64,000 nucleotides of DNA from Croceimicrobium hydrocarbonivorans (GTDB lineage Bacteria; Bacteroidota; Bacteroidia; Flavobacteriales; Schleiferiaceae). The notes below the pieces were generated by a model that was not told the origin of the DNA, ran no database searches, and worked only from the letters and a program-made list of their open reading frames with translations. The translations under genes were made by a program, and so were the position numbers. The DNA is taken from assembly GCF_014524565.1 (NCBI RefSeq), contig NZ_CP060139.1, positions 1,743,501 to 1,807,500 on the forward strand, given 5' to 3'. Positions 53,901-61,028 of the stretch are shown here, in pieces. The stretch's first letter is position 1. Each line of letters opens with the position of its first letter.

Positions 53901-54960
53901 CATTTCCTCCGCTAAAAGGCTGGGTAGCATTACCACTAGTCAGGGCTTCTACTCTACCGTATGCAGAGGAATAGGTGTGGTAATCTGCCCAACAGGGCTC
54001 AAAATCTCCATCGCTGGTGATATCGAAATTAGTGAAGTATGGGGCGGTGAAAGGAACACAGCTTGTAATAAAGGCGAAAGGACCCCTCCAAACACTTAGG
54101 TTTCCGGTGGCGGTGCTATCTCTCAGCCAAACCTCGTAATGAGTGGCCGGGCTTAAGCTGTTAAGGGTTGCCGTGGACTGACCACTAAAAACATTTTTAG
54201 TCGCATTAGGCCAATAGAATCCAGCTGGACCAACCACAATCTGAGTATGAGGACTTACTGATGTCCAGGCTACATCAACAGAAGTAGCAGTAACATTAGA
54301 AATACTCGCTGATGTTGGAGCAGCGGTAGTAGTTGAAATGATACTTACTTGGTCCAAACCCAGACCATCTCCGCTAGTTAGGCCAACATCATCCTTTTCG
54401 CTCCAGCGAATTTGAGTGGTGGCACTAAAGTTTTGACTGTTAGCAGTAAGGATAGAATCAATTTTCAAATCGGCTCGCTGCCAATCTGAAGGACTACCAT
54501 TGTTCCAATCAAAAATTGTAATCCAGGTATCACTGTCGCTTCCTCTTAAAAAAACTTGATCAATCGCGTCTTCTTCATCCGCAAAATCGGCATAATAGAA
54601 GCTCAGATAAATATCTTCCGGATCTGTTGCATTTACATTCGAAAGATCAATAGTTAAGATAAGGTTTGCAGTATCTGACCGGGTTACAGATGCAACTCCT
54701 AAAGATGTGCCTTGGAAATCACCAGTAATTCCACTGGTACCAGATGGTATTCCCATTTCCATTACGGCACTGGTGCCTGGTCCTTCAAAAGACCATTTAG
54801 CAGAAGGATCGCAAATAAAAACAGAATCGGTGTTGATTGTCCCCGAAAGGGAATTGAAACTCTGGACATAGGGCAGGCTTGCAGGCGTACTCAAATTACA
54901 TTGAGCATTGGCACCCACATAACTTACCAAGCCCAAGAGGCTTAGTATTACTTTCTTCAT
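47947..54960 (-). CDS. Giant T9SS-secreted protein with FnIII, MAM-like, beta-helix and PKD domains
   Basis: 2337 residues from the ATG at 54960 (MKKVILSLLGLVSYVGANAQ, signal peptide). Approximate order: N-terminal beta domain 30-200; FnIII; two very similar jelly-roll plus FnIII units (YIDDFNYEVIP, YDVYIRNNCTTAG) at 300-840; a third jelly-roll; FnIII; a MAM-like domain near 1115-1293 (YHMYG); FnIII; a parallel beta-helix 1388-1816 (GIYVDEAENISF) ending MGADEY; CARDB/Ig-like domains; PKD near 2166-2240 (TWDFGDGNTG); and a T9SS sorting domain (VYPNPASDYINVEF). Architecture parallels the 3398-residue protein. Likely surface adhesin or matrix protein; no enzyme motif was seen. Confidence 0.92.
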   Translation of the reverse strand: MKKVILSLLGLVSYVGANAQCNLSTPASLPYVQSFNSLSGTINTDSVFICDPSAKWSFEGPGTSAVMEMGIPSGTSGITGDFQGTSLGVASVTRSDTANLILTIDLSNVNATDPEDIYLSFYYADFADEEDAIDQVFLRGSDSDTWITIFDWNNGSPSDWQRADLKIDSILTANSQNFSATTQIRWSEKDDVGLTSGDGLGLDQVSIISTTTAAPTSASISNVTATSVDVAWTSVSPHTQIVVGPAGFYWPNATKNVFSGQSTATLNSLSPATHYEVWLRDSTATGNLSVWRGPFAFITSCVPFTAPYFTNFDITSDGDFEPCWADYHTYSSAYGRVEALTSGNATQPFSGGNVLEIYNSFSSLTDTILAITPEFADMTAGDKQIRFMLAASDASTDLIVATLSTNSLGAIATIIDTIDIAANNTWQEVAVPLTSANGYNGTDKYIALIHNRGGGTYDDIYIDDFNYEVIPACPRILTASFTNVSFNSAVMNFSSTSDSVQVEWGPAGFTKGTGCIGNAVNGPVTISDALDPTCATSLAPVTTYDVYIRNNCTTAGDGYSTWSGPFSFTTTCAPYTAPYFTDFDATSDGDFEPCWIDFHTYSSAYGRVETLSSTNATQPFSGSNVLEIYNSGSSTTDTLLAISPEFSDMVAGDKQIRFMLAANDANTDLIVATLNTNLPGAVATFIDTIDIISSNTWQEVAIPLTTALGYNGTDKYIALIHNRGGGTYDDIYIDDFHYEVIPPCPKIYGATFSSISHNSAVMNFTSTSDSVQVEWGPTGFTQGTGCLANEVNGPLLISDALDPSCSISLAPQSTYDVYIRNNCTTAGDGYSTWNGPYSFTTGCAPIIPPHVEDFSAGFVPDVCWDEAGDGDPSTGPTGLGSGSWISDGFANIGTTGAVKVNMYAASKNEWILTPSYDLGSTIPMQMEFDFGVFDFGNSTPDSIGSDDMIQVLISTDNGANWNALDTIDQTFKTLPGGNHLIYPLTSYSGVVRFAIWATEGTVNDPGDVDAMVDNFEVRPIPSCAASNAVILDSASSHDASFSWTAGSGLSFEIQVDTTGFTVGTARFGDTVTVTNTTIYGLSPNTEYEFYIRDICGGADGTSIWSGPFTFRTECLAVFATPVLFDLEDLTIGSSLAFDNCWTSDRTSAPGWEIEEADGTDLNSTSTGPDYDHTLGTSGGKYWFLETSSGSTGSEANLTSPAFDLSSLTEPSLYFWYHMYGSSMGNLHIDIEHNGIWYTDYYLIEGEQDTSGADDWNLMELNLAAFVNDTIHVRFRGERGTSYYSDMSIDDIEIAEASNCSAPLLFTSSNLSPTSIDLDWSSYGGQYNVAWGTQGFLQGTNTSAGNVNSGVNPPYTLGSLTPNNYYDVYVQDTCNNGLWVGPISFKTPCTSPLAGGTYTIGTSPSDDFPSFDSVAAVLNGCGISGPVVFNVQAGTYVDKLHLQSVAGVSGTNTITFNGTGGSDTLIYNGQSHQTAVLIENTSQVTLNAMTIVNNGSSEAFGILLMGNSDTVTISNTTVIVDTTGSGSDVIGILTSGSYENDFTEGADVDYLTIESSTIIGGYTGINLEGTATNDPAMHIMIRDNHVYSQYTYGIYVDEAENISFIGNTIDKPRATTDGIYCFDMKNVLLEGNHIAVTDYAVYLSDINDGYAVTTPSRLVNNMISSTTDYGIYLNDFENIEVYHNTVMGEPAMAINDQDTVWVVNNIFVSTGDFAFESFDNFNASEHVDYNLYLSGNSDAFDIGTSTHTTLADWQTADAVHNANSLYGDPLFNNAPEDLHVFGVIANDVGDNSIGITVDIDGDIRPQAPSTTVDMGADEYTPKTDDAYLTEIIAAAGCGDSTTAVSLVFQNLGQNTITSLPVSVNLSGGLTATLNAIYSGNLSAYQSDTVLVGTYNTYAGAQGVLIDGLLNLSGDQDASNDSLSAGPFNYLPYEPVGYDSTYCPPTDTAYLRAKSITGVNYAWFASNSVNDTVPIATGDTLAVPTAGAQSTYYLKYESAQDSLGTPFVGGNNQNGNCFDILPSANIELTALDLSIIGTGPQDVMVYYRPGTHVGHEASLSGWIRLDSLTVNANGSGNPTYVPLSTPATLYAGNTYAIMVVAVGVNLNYTDGTAVGTVLAQNDYLTIFEGAGISWPLSSVFTPRFWNGRLYYNTIACSDMRVPVQLTAGADTATAAFSVGGSQPNFTFDASASVNADTYTWDFGDGNTGTGVSTSHTYTSNGVYNVVLTVNDTTDCYSVAMDSTTIEVNIGLEENPLQTSLAVYPNPASDYINVEFDVLNSANAKIRLLDAQGRALSESNERAQGDQFRYRLDVSQLASGVYILEIESGDRTAQERISIR
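52430..54056 (-). repeat. Tandem duplication of about 813 bp inside the second giant gene
   Basis: TAGTACAGTT at 52488 and 53301 and surrounding blocks align with an offset of 813 bases (271 codons). Each unit encodes one jelly-roll domain and one FnIII domain. Both copies are still closely similar at nucleotide level. Boundaries are approximate. Confidence 0.8.
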
Positions 54961-55243
54961 TTTATAGGTATTTTTTACAGTAAAAAGCTGTGACCGAAAA
55001 AGCATAGGGTGGCTTTCGGCACAGGGCAGGGACCAAATAAACTTTAAGGTTGCAGAGTAAAGTTTATTTAGTAAAATCTTAATCTCAGGATATGCTACAT
55101 AGGCGGAGAAATTATAGTTAAATAGGGCTGCACTAATATACTGATAATCGAATCACTTGATTCAAGGCAAACTAGTTAACGTGTTTGCATTAATTCATCT
55201 ACAGCTTTCCGAACGAATCCCTTTAGAGAGTCAGGGATTTAAT
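54961..55243. other. Spacer with long AT-rich inverted repeat between paaD and the giant gene
   Basis: AAATAAACTTTA (55035-55046) and TAAAGTTTATTT (55058-55069) are perfect 12-base arms around an 11-base loop. GAATCA-CT-TGATTC at 55150-55163 is a smaller palindrome. The hairpin may terminate the paaABCD transcript (no T tract follows on that strand) or serve as an operator for the giant gene, which starts 75 bases away. No gene was seen. Confidence 0.5.
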
Positions 55244-55723
55244 TTACAAACACTTAAAGTAGTCGAAAGGCTCTTTGCAGTCTTCGCACTTGTAAAGCGC
55301 TTTGCAGGCGGTTGAGCCAAATTGAGAAACCATAGTGGTATTGCGCGATTTGCAGCGAGGGCACATTACTTTTTTGGCCTCTCCAAATAAGACAGACTTG
55401 TCGGCAGAGCTGCCTTCCGGAGGTGCAATGCCATATTCTTGAAGCTTGGCTTTACCCTCATCTGTCATCCAATCGGTGGTCCAGGGGGGTGATATTAAGG
55501 TTTTGATTTCCACCTCATTATAACCCGCCTCTTCCAAGGCCCATTGGATATTGCTTTCGATTTCATTCATGGCCGGACAGCCAGAATAGGTAGGCGTAAT
55601 GCTAACAATGACCTTCTGATCCTCGACTTCCACTTCTCGAACTACACCCATATCCACTACAGTAAGTACCGGAATCTCCGGGTCTGCAACGTTTTTGAGA
55701 ATTTTCCAGATAGCTTCTGTCAT
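55244..55723 (-). CDS. paaD: PaaD: phenylacetyl-CoA epoxidase assembly/maturation subunit
   Basis: A 159-residue protein. Residues 1-95 form a MIP18/DUF59 domain (VADPEIPVLTVVDMGVVREVEV, PTYSGCPAM), and the C-terminus is a zinc-ribbon-like region with CPRC, ACKALYKCEDC and the ending FDYFKCL. PaaD is needed for maturation of the epoxidase, probably by inserting iron-sulfur or metal centres into its partners. It is the last gene of the paaABCD operon, 97 bases after paaC. The domain combination identifies it well. Confidence 0.93.
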   Translation of the reverse strand: MTEAIWKILKNVADPEIPVLTVVDMGVVREVEVEDQKVIVSITPTYSGCPAMNEIESNIQWALEEAGYNEVEIKTLISPPWTTDWMTDEGKAKLQEYGIAPPEGSSADKSVLFGEAKKVMCPRCKSRNTTMVSQFGSTACKALYKCEDCKEPFDYFKCL

Positions 55724-55820
55724 GGCTTGTCACTCTATATCTAACAATTAAATGAATGCGCAAGAATGCACAAACAGGTTCTTCTGTCGCCTGACTTTCA
55801 ATGGAGTGGATTGGTGTTTC

Positions 55821-56573
55821 CTACCAAGTAGCCTCGGGGTACATGCGTGGCAAATGCTGCATAACAGCTAATACATAACCTAAATATTCGCTATGCTCTC
55901 CTTGCTTACCACCACTTTGCATCCAACCATCTTCAGGGCGTTCCAAAGTCGCAAGACTGAGAATTTCATTTACTTTTTGATCCCACTGCACTTTAATATC
56001 AGTAAGATTCACTGCAATTCCTTCGGCCAACAAAGCTTCGTCAATGGCATCCATGCTAAACAACTCGCCGGTCCACTCCCAAAGATCATTTAAGGCAGTT
56101 TGCGCACGCTGATGACTTTCTTCGGTGCCATCGCCCAATCGAATCACCCATTCTGCACTCCACTGTGCATGGTAGGTAATTTCCTTAATCGCTTTGTGAG
56201 CAATTTCTTTCAAGCGATTATCGGTACTATTCAAAAGAGCTGAATAGAAAAAGTAATTGTAGGTATCAAATAAAAACTGACGCACAATAGTCTTACCCCA
56301 ATCTCCATTTTCCAACTCTACCAATAAGCAATTATGGTATTCGGTTTCGGGACGGAGAAAGGCCATCTTATCTTCCGTATAATCGCCTCCTTTTTGCTCC
56401 GCTGCATATTGCATTAACATGCGGGCCTGCCCTAATTGGTCCAGGGCAATATTGGAAAGAGCGATATCTTGCTCAAGGATAGGACCATGCCCACACCACT
56501 CCCCTAATCGCTGTCCAAGGATTAAGGCATTATCGCCCAAACGGAGGGTATATTCTAATAATTGTGCTTTCAA
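55821..56573 (-). CDS. paaC: PaaC: structural subunit of phenylacetyl-CoA epoxidase
   Basis: A 250-residue ferritin-like helical protein, the length of known PaaC. Characteristic segments are LRLGDNALILGQRLGEWCGHGP, EQDIALSNIALDQLGQARMLMQYA, and EITYHAQWSAEWVIRLGDGTEESHQR. In the family PaaC forms the scaffold heterodimer with PaaA and has lost a functional diiron site. It lies between paaB (gap 27 bases) and paaD in the minus-strand operon. Confidence 0.94.
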   Translation of the reverse strand: MKAQLLEYTLRLGDNALILGQRLGEWCGHGPILEQDIALSNIALDQLGQARMLMQYAAEQKGGDYTEDKMAFLRPETEYHNCLLVELENGDWGKTIVRQFLFDTYNYFFYSALLNSTDNRLKEIAHKAIKEITYHAQWSAEWVIRLGDGTEESHQRAQTALNDLWEWTGELFSMDAIDEALLAEGIAVNLTDIKVQWDQKVNEILSLATLERPEDGWMQSGGKQGEHSEYLGYVLAVMQHLPRMYPEATW

Positions 56574-56600
56574 GATGCTTGATTTTACAAGATCAGGGGT

Positions 56601-56891
56601 CTACATATGACCTACCTCATCCGGAATTTCATAAAAAGTAGGATGACGATAAACTTTGTCATCCGAAGGGGTGAATAAGGGTTCTGCTTCATCTGGTGAA
56701 GAGGCAGTTATTGCTTCCGAGGGTACTACCCAAATGCTAACTCCTTCGCTGCGACGCGTATATACATCGCGAGCATTCTTGATGGCCATTTCGGCATCAG
56801 GAGCGTGTAAACTACCCACATGTTTGTGGCTCAATCCGTTTCGGGAGCGAATAAAAATCTCCCAAATTTTCCAATTGTCTTTGCTACTCAT
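56601..56891 (-). CDS. paaB: PaaB: small bridging subunit of phenylacetyl-CoA epoxidase
   Basis: A 96-residue protein with the PaaB pattern: WEIFIRSRNGLSHKHVGSLHAPDAEMAIKNARDVYTRRSEGVSIWVV. In the epoxidase complex it connects two PaaAC heterodimers. It sits 50 bases after paaA and 27 bases before paaC. Length and motif are normal. Confidence 0.95.
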   Translation of the reverse strand: MSSKDNWKIWEIFIRSRNGLSHKHVGSLHAPDAEMAIKNARDVYTRRSEGVSIWVVPSEAITASSPDEAEPLFTPSDDKVYRHPTFYEIPDEVGHM

Positions 56892-56941
56892 AGCTATGTA
56901 CTTGGGCCGAAATGGCCGGTTTGGTCTTTTACAAAAATGGC

Positions 56942-57898
56942 TTAGGCTGCGCTGCCTTCTTTGGCTTTGCGTGCGGCTTGCTTTTCAGCATAGGCATTAG
57001 CGGCTTCGCGAACCCATTCTCCTTTGGCATGAGCTTCTTGGCGAGCACGCAAACGCTGCTTATTGCATTTACCATTTCCCTTAATCACCTGGTAGAACTC
57101 TGCCCAGTCGATAGTCCCGAAGTCATAATGACCGCGCTCCTCATTCCATTTCAAATCCGGATCCGGAACAGTAAGTCCTAAATACTCAGCTTGTGGAATG
57201 GTTTTATCGATGAACTCCTGACGCAACTCATCATTACTCTTACGCTTAATCTTCCATTTCATGGATTGCGCAGAGTTGGGAGAATTGTCATCAGTGGGCC
57301 CGAACATCATTAAGGATGGCCACCACCAGCGATTTAAGGCATCTTGAGCCATTTGCTTTTGCTCGGGCGTGCCTTGAGCCAAGGTCATAAGGATTTCATA
57401 TCCCTGGCGTTGGTGGAAACTTTCCTCTTTACAAATCCGCACCATAGCGCGGCTGTAAGGACCATAAGAAGTACGGCATAACATTACCTGATTGGCAATG
57501 GCCGCTCCATCTACCAGCCAGCCAATGGCACCTATATCGGCCCAGGTTGGAGTGGGATAATTGAATATACTCGAGTATTTTGCCTTTCCGGTCAAGAGAT
57601 CATCAACCATATCCATACGGTCGGCTCCTAAAGTTTCGGCGGCGCTATAGAGGTATAATCCGTGACCTGCTTCATCTTGCACTTTTGCCAATAAAGCTAC
57701 TTTACGGCGCAAAGATGGTGCGCGGGTAATCCAATTGGCTTCAGGCAACATTCCGACTACTTCCGAATGCGCATGCTGTGAAATCTGTCGAATTAGGGTC
57801 TTCCGGTACTTTTCCGGCATCCAGTCTTTCGGCTCCACCTTGTTCTCTCCGTCAACATAGGCCTGAAAGCGCTCCTCCAAATTCATTTCTTTGGTCAT
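56942..57898 (-). CDS. paaA: PaaA: catalytic diiron subunit of phenylacetyl-CoA epoxidase
   Basis: 318 residues from the ATG at 57898 ([17 protein letters not shown]). A longer frame to 57970 runs through the intergenic palindrome and was rejected. The ferritin-like fold carries the iron ligands: [17 protein letters not shown] and [12 protein letters not shown] with the second E-x-x-H set, plus [15 protein letters not shown] near the N-terminus. PaaA epoxidises phenylacetyl-CoA with electrons from PaaE. It heads the paaABCD operon, divergent from paaE. The ligand set looks complete. Confidence 0.96.
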   Translation of the reverse strand: MTKEMNLEERFQAYVDGENKVEPKDWMPEKYRKTLIRQISQHAHSEVVGMLPEANWITRAPSLRRKVALLAKVQDEAGHGLYLYSAAETLGADRMDMVDDLLTGKAKYSSIFNYPTPTWADIGAIGWLVDGAAIANQVMLCRTSYGPYSRAMVRICKEESFHQRQGYEILMTLAQGTPEQKQMAQDALNRWWWPSLMMFGPTDDNSPNSAQSMKWKIKRKSNDELRQEFIDKTIPQAEYLGLTVPDPDLKWNEERGHYDFGTIDWAEFYQVIKGNGKCNKQRLRARQEAHAKGEWVREAANAYAEKQAARKAKEGSAA

Positions 57899-57921
57899 AA
57901 TCGTCTTTTTTGAGAGGGTTA

Positions 57922-57929
57922 CAAAGATA
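57922..57929 (-). promoter_or_regulatory. -7 promoter element of the paaABCD operon
   Basis: On the minus strand this is TATCTTTG, a match to the Bacteroidota -7 consensus TAnnTTTG, 24 bases from the paaA start codon at 57898. No ideal TTG -33 was found at the usual distance. Confidence 0.5.
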
Positions 57930-57954
57930 GCATCTATACTTAAAACTAAGCTGA

Positions 57955-57971
57955 TTTGGAATTGTTCCAAA
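57955..57971. promoter_or_regulatory. 17-base perfect inverted repeat in the paaA/paaE divergent promoter
   Basis: TTTGGAA-TTG-TTCCAAA is a perfect inverted repeat with 7-base arms. It lies between the divergent paaABCD and paaE genes and overlaps the TTG (57962-57964) that serves as a -33 element for paaE. A single regulator bound here could control the whole epoxidase. Confidence 0.65.
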
Positions 57972-57984
57972 GGCCTTTAGAACG

Positions 57985-57992
57985 TACTTTTG
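57985..57992 (+). promoter_or_regulatory. -7 promoter element of paaE
   Basis: TACTTTTG matches TAnnTTTG. It is preceded by a TTG at 57962-57964 with a 20-base spacer, a proper Bacteroidota promoter. The paaE ATG at 58011 is 18 bases further on. Confidence 0.6.
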
Positions 57993-58010
57993 CCAAAATA
58001 GATAGATTCT

Positions 58011-59156
58011 ATGCTTAACTTTTTCAAAAAGGTCAAAAAGGCTCCTTCCTCTTTATTTAGCGCAGAGAAAAAACACAGCCGACCTACTTTACACGATTTA
58101 ACAGTATTAGATATATGTCGGGAAACCCCCGACTGCGTTTCCGTTGCTTTTGAAGTTCCCGCTGAATTAAGCGAGATCTACCACTTCAAGCCAGGACAAT
58201 ACCTCACTCTCGAAGCTAAGATCGATGGCGAAGCCGTTCGTCGCTCCTACTCTTTATGTTCTAGCCCTTTTGATGGTGAGCTAAGAGTTGCCATTAAAGA
58301 AGTGGAAGGGGGTAAATTCAGCACCTGGGCCAACCAAAAGCTTACGGTAGGCACCCAAATGCGCGTAATGACTCCGGAAGGAAATTTCACCGCGAGTATT
58401 GACCCTCGTGAAAAACACAATTATGTGGGTTTCGCTGCCGGATCCGGAATTACTCCCGTTTACAGCATTTTGAAATCGGTATTGGAAAATGAGCCCGAGT
58501 CTACCTTCACCCTATTTTACGGGAATAAATCGGCCCAATCCGTAATTTTTAAAGAGCAAATCGAAGCGCTGAAAAATCAGTACATGAACCGTTTGGAAGT
58601 GCATCATGTATTGAGCCGCGAAGATCAGGGTACCGATTACTTAAAAGGACGTATCGACGCTTTAAAATGTAAAGTTTTTGCGGAGCGATTTTTTGATATT
58701 TCTGAAGTAGATGGCTATTTCCTATGTGGCCCTGAGGCCATGATTAATGGAGTTAGCGAAGAGCTACAGAGCTTGGGCGCTGATAAGAGCCGCATCCACT
58801 ACGAACTCTTTAATACTCCAGCCCAAAGTCTGGCCGGAAAAACCAAGGTTAGCAGCCAAGAAAAAAGCGCTAAGCTGGATTCTAAAATCACCGTGATTCT
58901 GGATGGTGATGAAACACATTTCGACCTCAATAGCGATGGCGATTGCATCCTTGATGCTGCATTAGACGCTGGTGCCGATGTTCCTTATGCCTGCAAAGGA
59001 GCGGTTTGCTGTACCTGTCGCGCTAAGGTGATTGAAGGCGAAGTGGAGATGGAAATGAACTACGCCCTTGAAGATGATGAGGTGGAAGACGGCTATGTAC
59101 TTACTTGCCAAAGTCACCCTCGCACCGAAAAGGTGGTTGTTAGCTTCGACGATTAA
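58011..59156 (+). CDS. paaE: PaaE: phenylacetyl-CoA epoxidase reductase (FAD, NAD(P)H, 2Fe-2S)
   Basis: A 381-residue reductase. Residues about 28-130 form the FAD-binding barrel (RRSYSLCSSP), 135-250 the nucleotide-binding domain (YVGFAAGSGITPVYSILKS, YFLCGPEAMING), and 285-381 a plant-type 2Fe-2S ferredoxin with CKGAVCCTC and LTCQ holding the four Cys. It passes electrons to PaaA. In many bacteria paaE follows paaD; here it is divergent from paaABCD, sharing a control region. Length is about 25 residues more than E. coli PaaE because of the N-terminal extension before HDLTVLDI. Confidence 0.95.
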   Translation: MLNFFKKVKKAPSSLFSAEKKHSRPTLHDLTVLDICRETPDCVSVAFEVPAELSEIYHFKPGQYLTLEAKIDGEAVRRSYSLCSSPFDGELRVAIKEVEGGKFSTWANQKLTVGTQMRVMTPEGNFTASIDPREKHNYVGFAAGSGITPVYSILKSVLENEPESTFTLFYGNKSAQSVIFKEQIEALKNQYMNRLEVHHVLSREDQGTDYLKGRIDALKCKVFAERFFDISEVDGYFLCGPEAMINGVSEELQSLGADKSRIHYELFNTPAQSLAGKTKVSSQEKSAKLDSKITVILDGDETHFDLNSDGDCILDAALDAGADVPYACKGAVCCTCRAKVIEGEVEMEMNYALEDDEVEDGYVLTCQSHPRTEKVVVSFDD

Positions 59157-59162
59157 AATCCT

Positions 59163-59609
59163 TTAATCCTCTTTTAATTTCATATCCACGTGCATTACCA
59201 TCACGTCTGGATAGGATTCTCCTATGGTTTCAAAACCAAAGGAAGTATAAAAGCTTTCCAGGTATTGTTGGGCCTGTATTTTTACAGGTGCTTCGGGCCA
59301 TTGCTTTTTTAAATCGGCCAAAGCCCTGCTTACCAGTTCACGGCCAATCCCTTTATTGCGATTTTCTTTGGCCAATACGATTCGGCCTAAACTGGCTTCT
59401 GGATAAACGGTATTGGGTGGACAAATACGGGCATAGGCAATAAGCTCCGTCCCCTCCCATGCAAAAAGATGTCGACTCTGGAGATCGTGCTCATCTACCT
59501 CCGGATAGGGGCAGCCTTGTTCCACTACAAACACATCTGTACGCAGTTTATAGGCTTCAAAAAGTTCTCGGGTAGTCAGCTGTTCCCAATTCTTAGTAGA
59601 CCAAATCAT
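59163..59609 (-). CDS. GNAT-family N-acetyltransferase, ElaA-like
   Basis: A 148-residue protein. It shows ElaA-type features: LYEAYKLRTDVFVVEQGCPYPEVDEHDLQSRH-like spacing near residues 15-48, then the GNAT acetyl-CoA motif GRIVLAKENRNKGIGRELVSRAL (motif A with R/Q-x-x-G-x-G/A as RNKGIG). It would acetylate an unknown amine. It is convergent with paaE (stops 6 bases apart) and unrelated to the pathway in an evident way. Cytoplasmic. Confidence 0.88.
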   Translation of the reverse strand: MIWSTKNWEQLTTRELFEAYKLRTDVFVVEQGCPYPEVDEHDLQSRHLFAWEGTELIAYARICPPNTVYPEASLGRIVLAKENRNKGIGRELVSRALADLKKQWPEAPVKIQAQQYLESFYTSFGFETIGESYPDVMVMHVDMKLKED

Positions 59610-59632
59610 GCTTTAAAAATACGTCTGAAAAC

Positions 59633-59663
59633 AAAAAAAGCGATCCCCTCCATGGATCGCTTT
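59633..59663 (-). terminator. Rho-independent terminator of the ECF sigma operon
   Basis: AAAGCGATCC (59637-59646) pairs with GGATCGCTTT (59654-59663). On the minus strand the stem runs directly into a T7 tract, just after the last gene of the operon (stop 59701). Confidence 0.88.
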
Positions 59664-59700
59664 GGTTTTTGCCCAGCACACGAATTGGGCAAATGTATTT

Positions 59701-60999
59701 TTAGAGTGTATAACCTAAGGTTACGTTCAGCATATTGTAGCTAGCCGGACCTTTATTGGCTTGGAAGAACTCATTTAAGTCATAAGATGCAGTTACCTTA
59801 AAGGATCCGTAACCAACCTGGGCCATCAATCCATAACGGAATTGATTGGTGAAGAAATCATCGTAGGCTTTCTCCTCTACACGACGGTAAACAGTAGTGC
59901 TGTATTCCAACTCGCGTTTTGCTAAGAGACGAACACCTCCATATCCACCTACACCAAAGGTCCAGGAATCATCACGGTCGCCAGCTTCACTAAGGTCCAA
60001 TTGGAACATCACTGGAATATTGAAGTAAGCGATGTGGTACTTATTCTTTTCGTACACATTGTTGGTACCGATATTGGCAAAGGAAGAACCGCTAGTATCT
60101 ACCATTAATACTTCAGAACCTTTTAAGCGGAAGTTATGCCAAGAGAAGTCAAGACCATACTTGAAGTAAAACTTGCTATATGGACTTCCCAGACGAGTTT
60201 TGTAGCCAATTCCCATATTAAAGGAAGTAGACTTCCAGAACTCCAATTCACCGGCCACGTTTTCTACTAAGTACTGACCATCCTCTAATTGTTGGTTAAA
60301 ACCAAAGGCAATGTCAAAGTAATCTTCGGTACGCTCAATGGTTTTAGACTTTTTACGCTGGCTCAGATCAAAGAAATCACTGGCATCAAAATCTTCATCA
60401 TCCTCATCGGTATCGATTTCAATTTCCTGGTCGCCGATAATTACACCTTCTTTAGAGATAATAATCTTCTTCTTACCCGAATCTTGTTCCATCCCATGCA
60501 TTGGAGGCATTGGGGGCATTGGAGGCATCAAAGGCGCTTTAGCCATTCCTAAAGAATCGCTTTCCATATCACGCTCAAGTTCAGTGCTCCAGGCTTCCAT
60601 GCTTTCTTCATAGCGCTCTGCCCAGGCTTCCATACGCTCGGCATAAGACTCACTCCAGTTTTCCATAATGGCTTCGAAGTTTTCCATGCTTTGCTCAAAG
60701 CTTTCCTCGGCTTTATCACGTAACATTTCAGCTTCCTCTTCATTGAGTTTACCGGCCTTTTCCTGAGCATCAATTTTTTTCAAAATGCGCTCATGATTCG
60801 CCTGAAGCTTGGCTACTTGCTGAGTGGCAAAGCCAATCATGCTGGCTAGATCACTTTGATTCATATCCTTATTGGCATCCCAACTAAGGGTGTTCTCTTC
60901 AATTTGAAGCTCGATTTTACGCTTTGCGGTAGTATCGCTTTGCGCAGCCATACCAAAGCCAAAGGCGATAAGTAAGGCGGTTAATACAGACTTTTTCAT
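59701..60999 (-). CDS. Exported protein with coiled coil and C-terminal outer-membrane beta-barrel
   Basis: 432 residues from the ATG at 60999 (MKKSVLTALLIAFGFGMAAQ, signal peptide). An acidic helical region, residues about 40-140 (KLNEEEAEMLRDKAEESFEQ), is followed by a proline/methionine stretch (PLMPPMPPMPPMHGM) and an acidic DTDEDDEDFD segment. Residues about 215-432 have the alternating strands of a PorT/OmpA-like eight-stranded barrel, ending in an aromatic-hydrophobic strand (NMLNVTLGYTL). It is the last gene of an operon headed by an ECF sigma factor, so it may be part of an envelope stress response or its target. Function unknown. Confidence 0.75.
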   Translation of the reverse strand: MKKSVLTALLIAFGFGMAAQSDTTAKRKIELQIEENTLSWDANKDMNQSDLASMIGFATQQVAKLQANHERILKKIDAQEKAGKLNEEEAEMLRDKAEESFEQSMENFEAIMENWSESYAERMEAWAERYEESMEAWSTELERDMESDSLGMAKAPLMPPMPPMPPMHGMEQDSGKKKIIISKEGVIIGDQEIEIDTDEDDEDFDASDFFDLSQRKKSKTIERTEDYFDIAFGFNQQLEDGQYLVENVAGELEFWKSTSFNMGIGYKTRLGSPYSKFYFKYGLDFSWHNFRLKGSEVLMVDTSGSSFANIGTNNVYEKNKYHIAYFNIPVMFQLDLSEAGDRDDSWTFGVGGYGGVRLLAKRELEYSTTVYRRVEEKAYDDFFTNQFRYGLMAQVGYGSFKVTASYDLNEFFQANKGPASYNMLNVTLGYTL

Positions 61000-61028
61000 T
61001 TTTATGTTTGTTTTAAAATTGGAAGTAT

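Noticed and set aside
57898-57970. Longer N-terminus for paaA
   Set aside because: It would translate the promoter region and the palindrome; the ATG at 57898 gives the usual PaaA length.
58011-59156. Alternative call of paaE as a benzoate or phenol reductase
   Set aside because: FAD/NAD/2Fe-2S order with the ferredoxin at the C-terminus, together with neighbouring paaABCD, favours PaaE.
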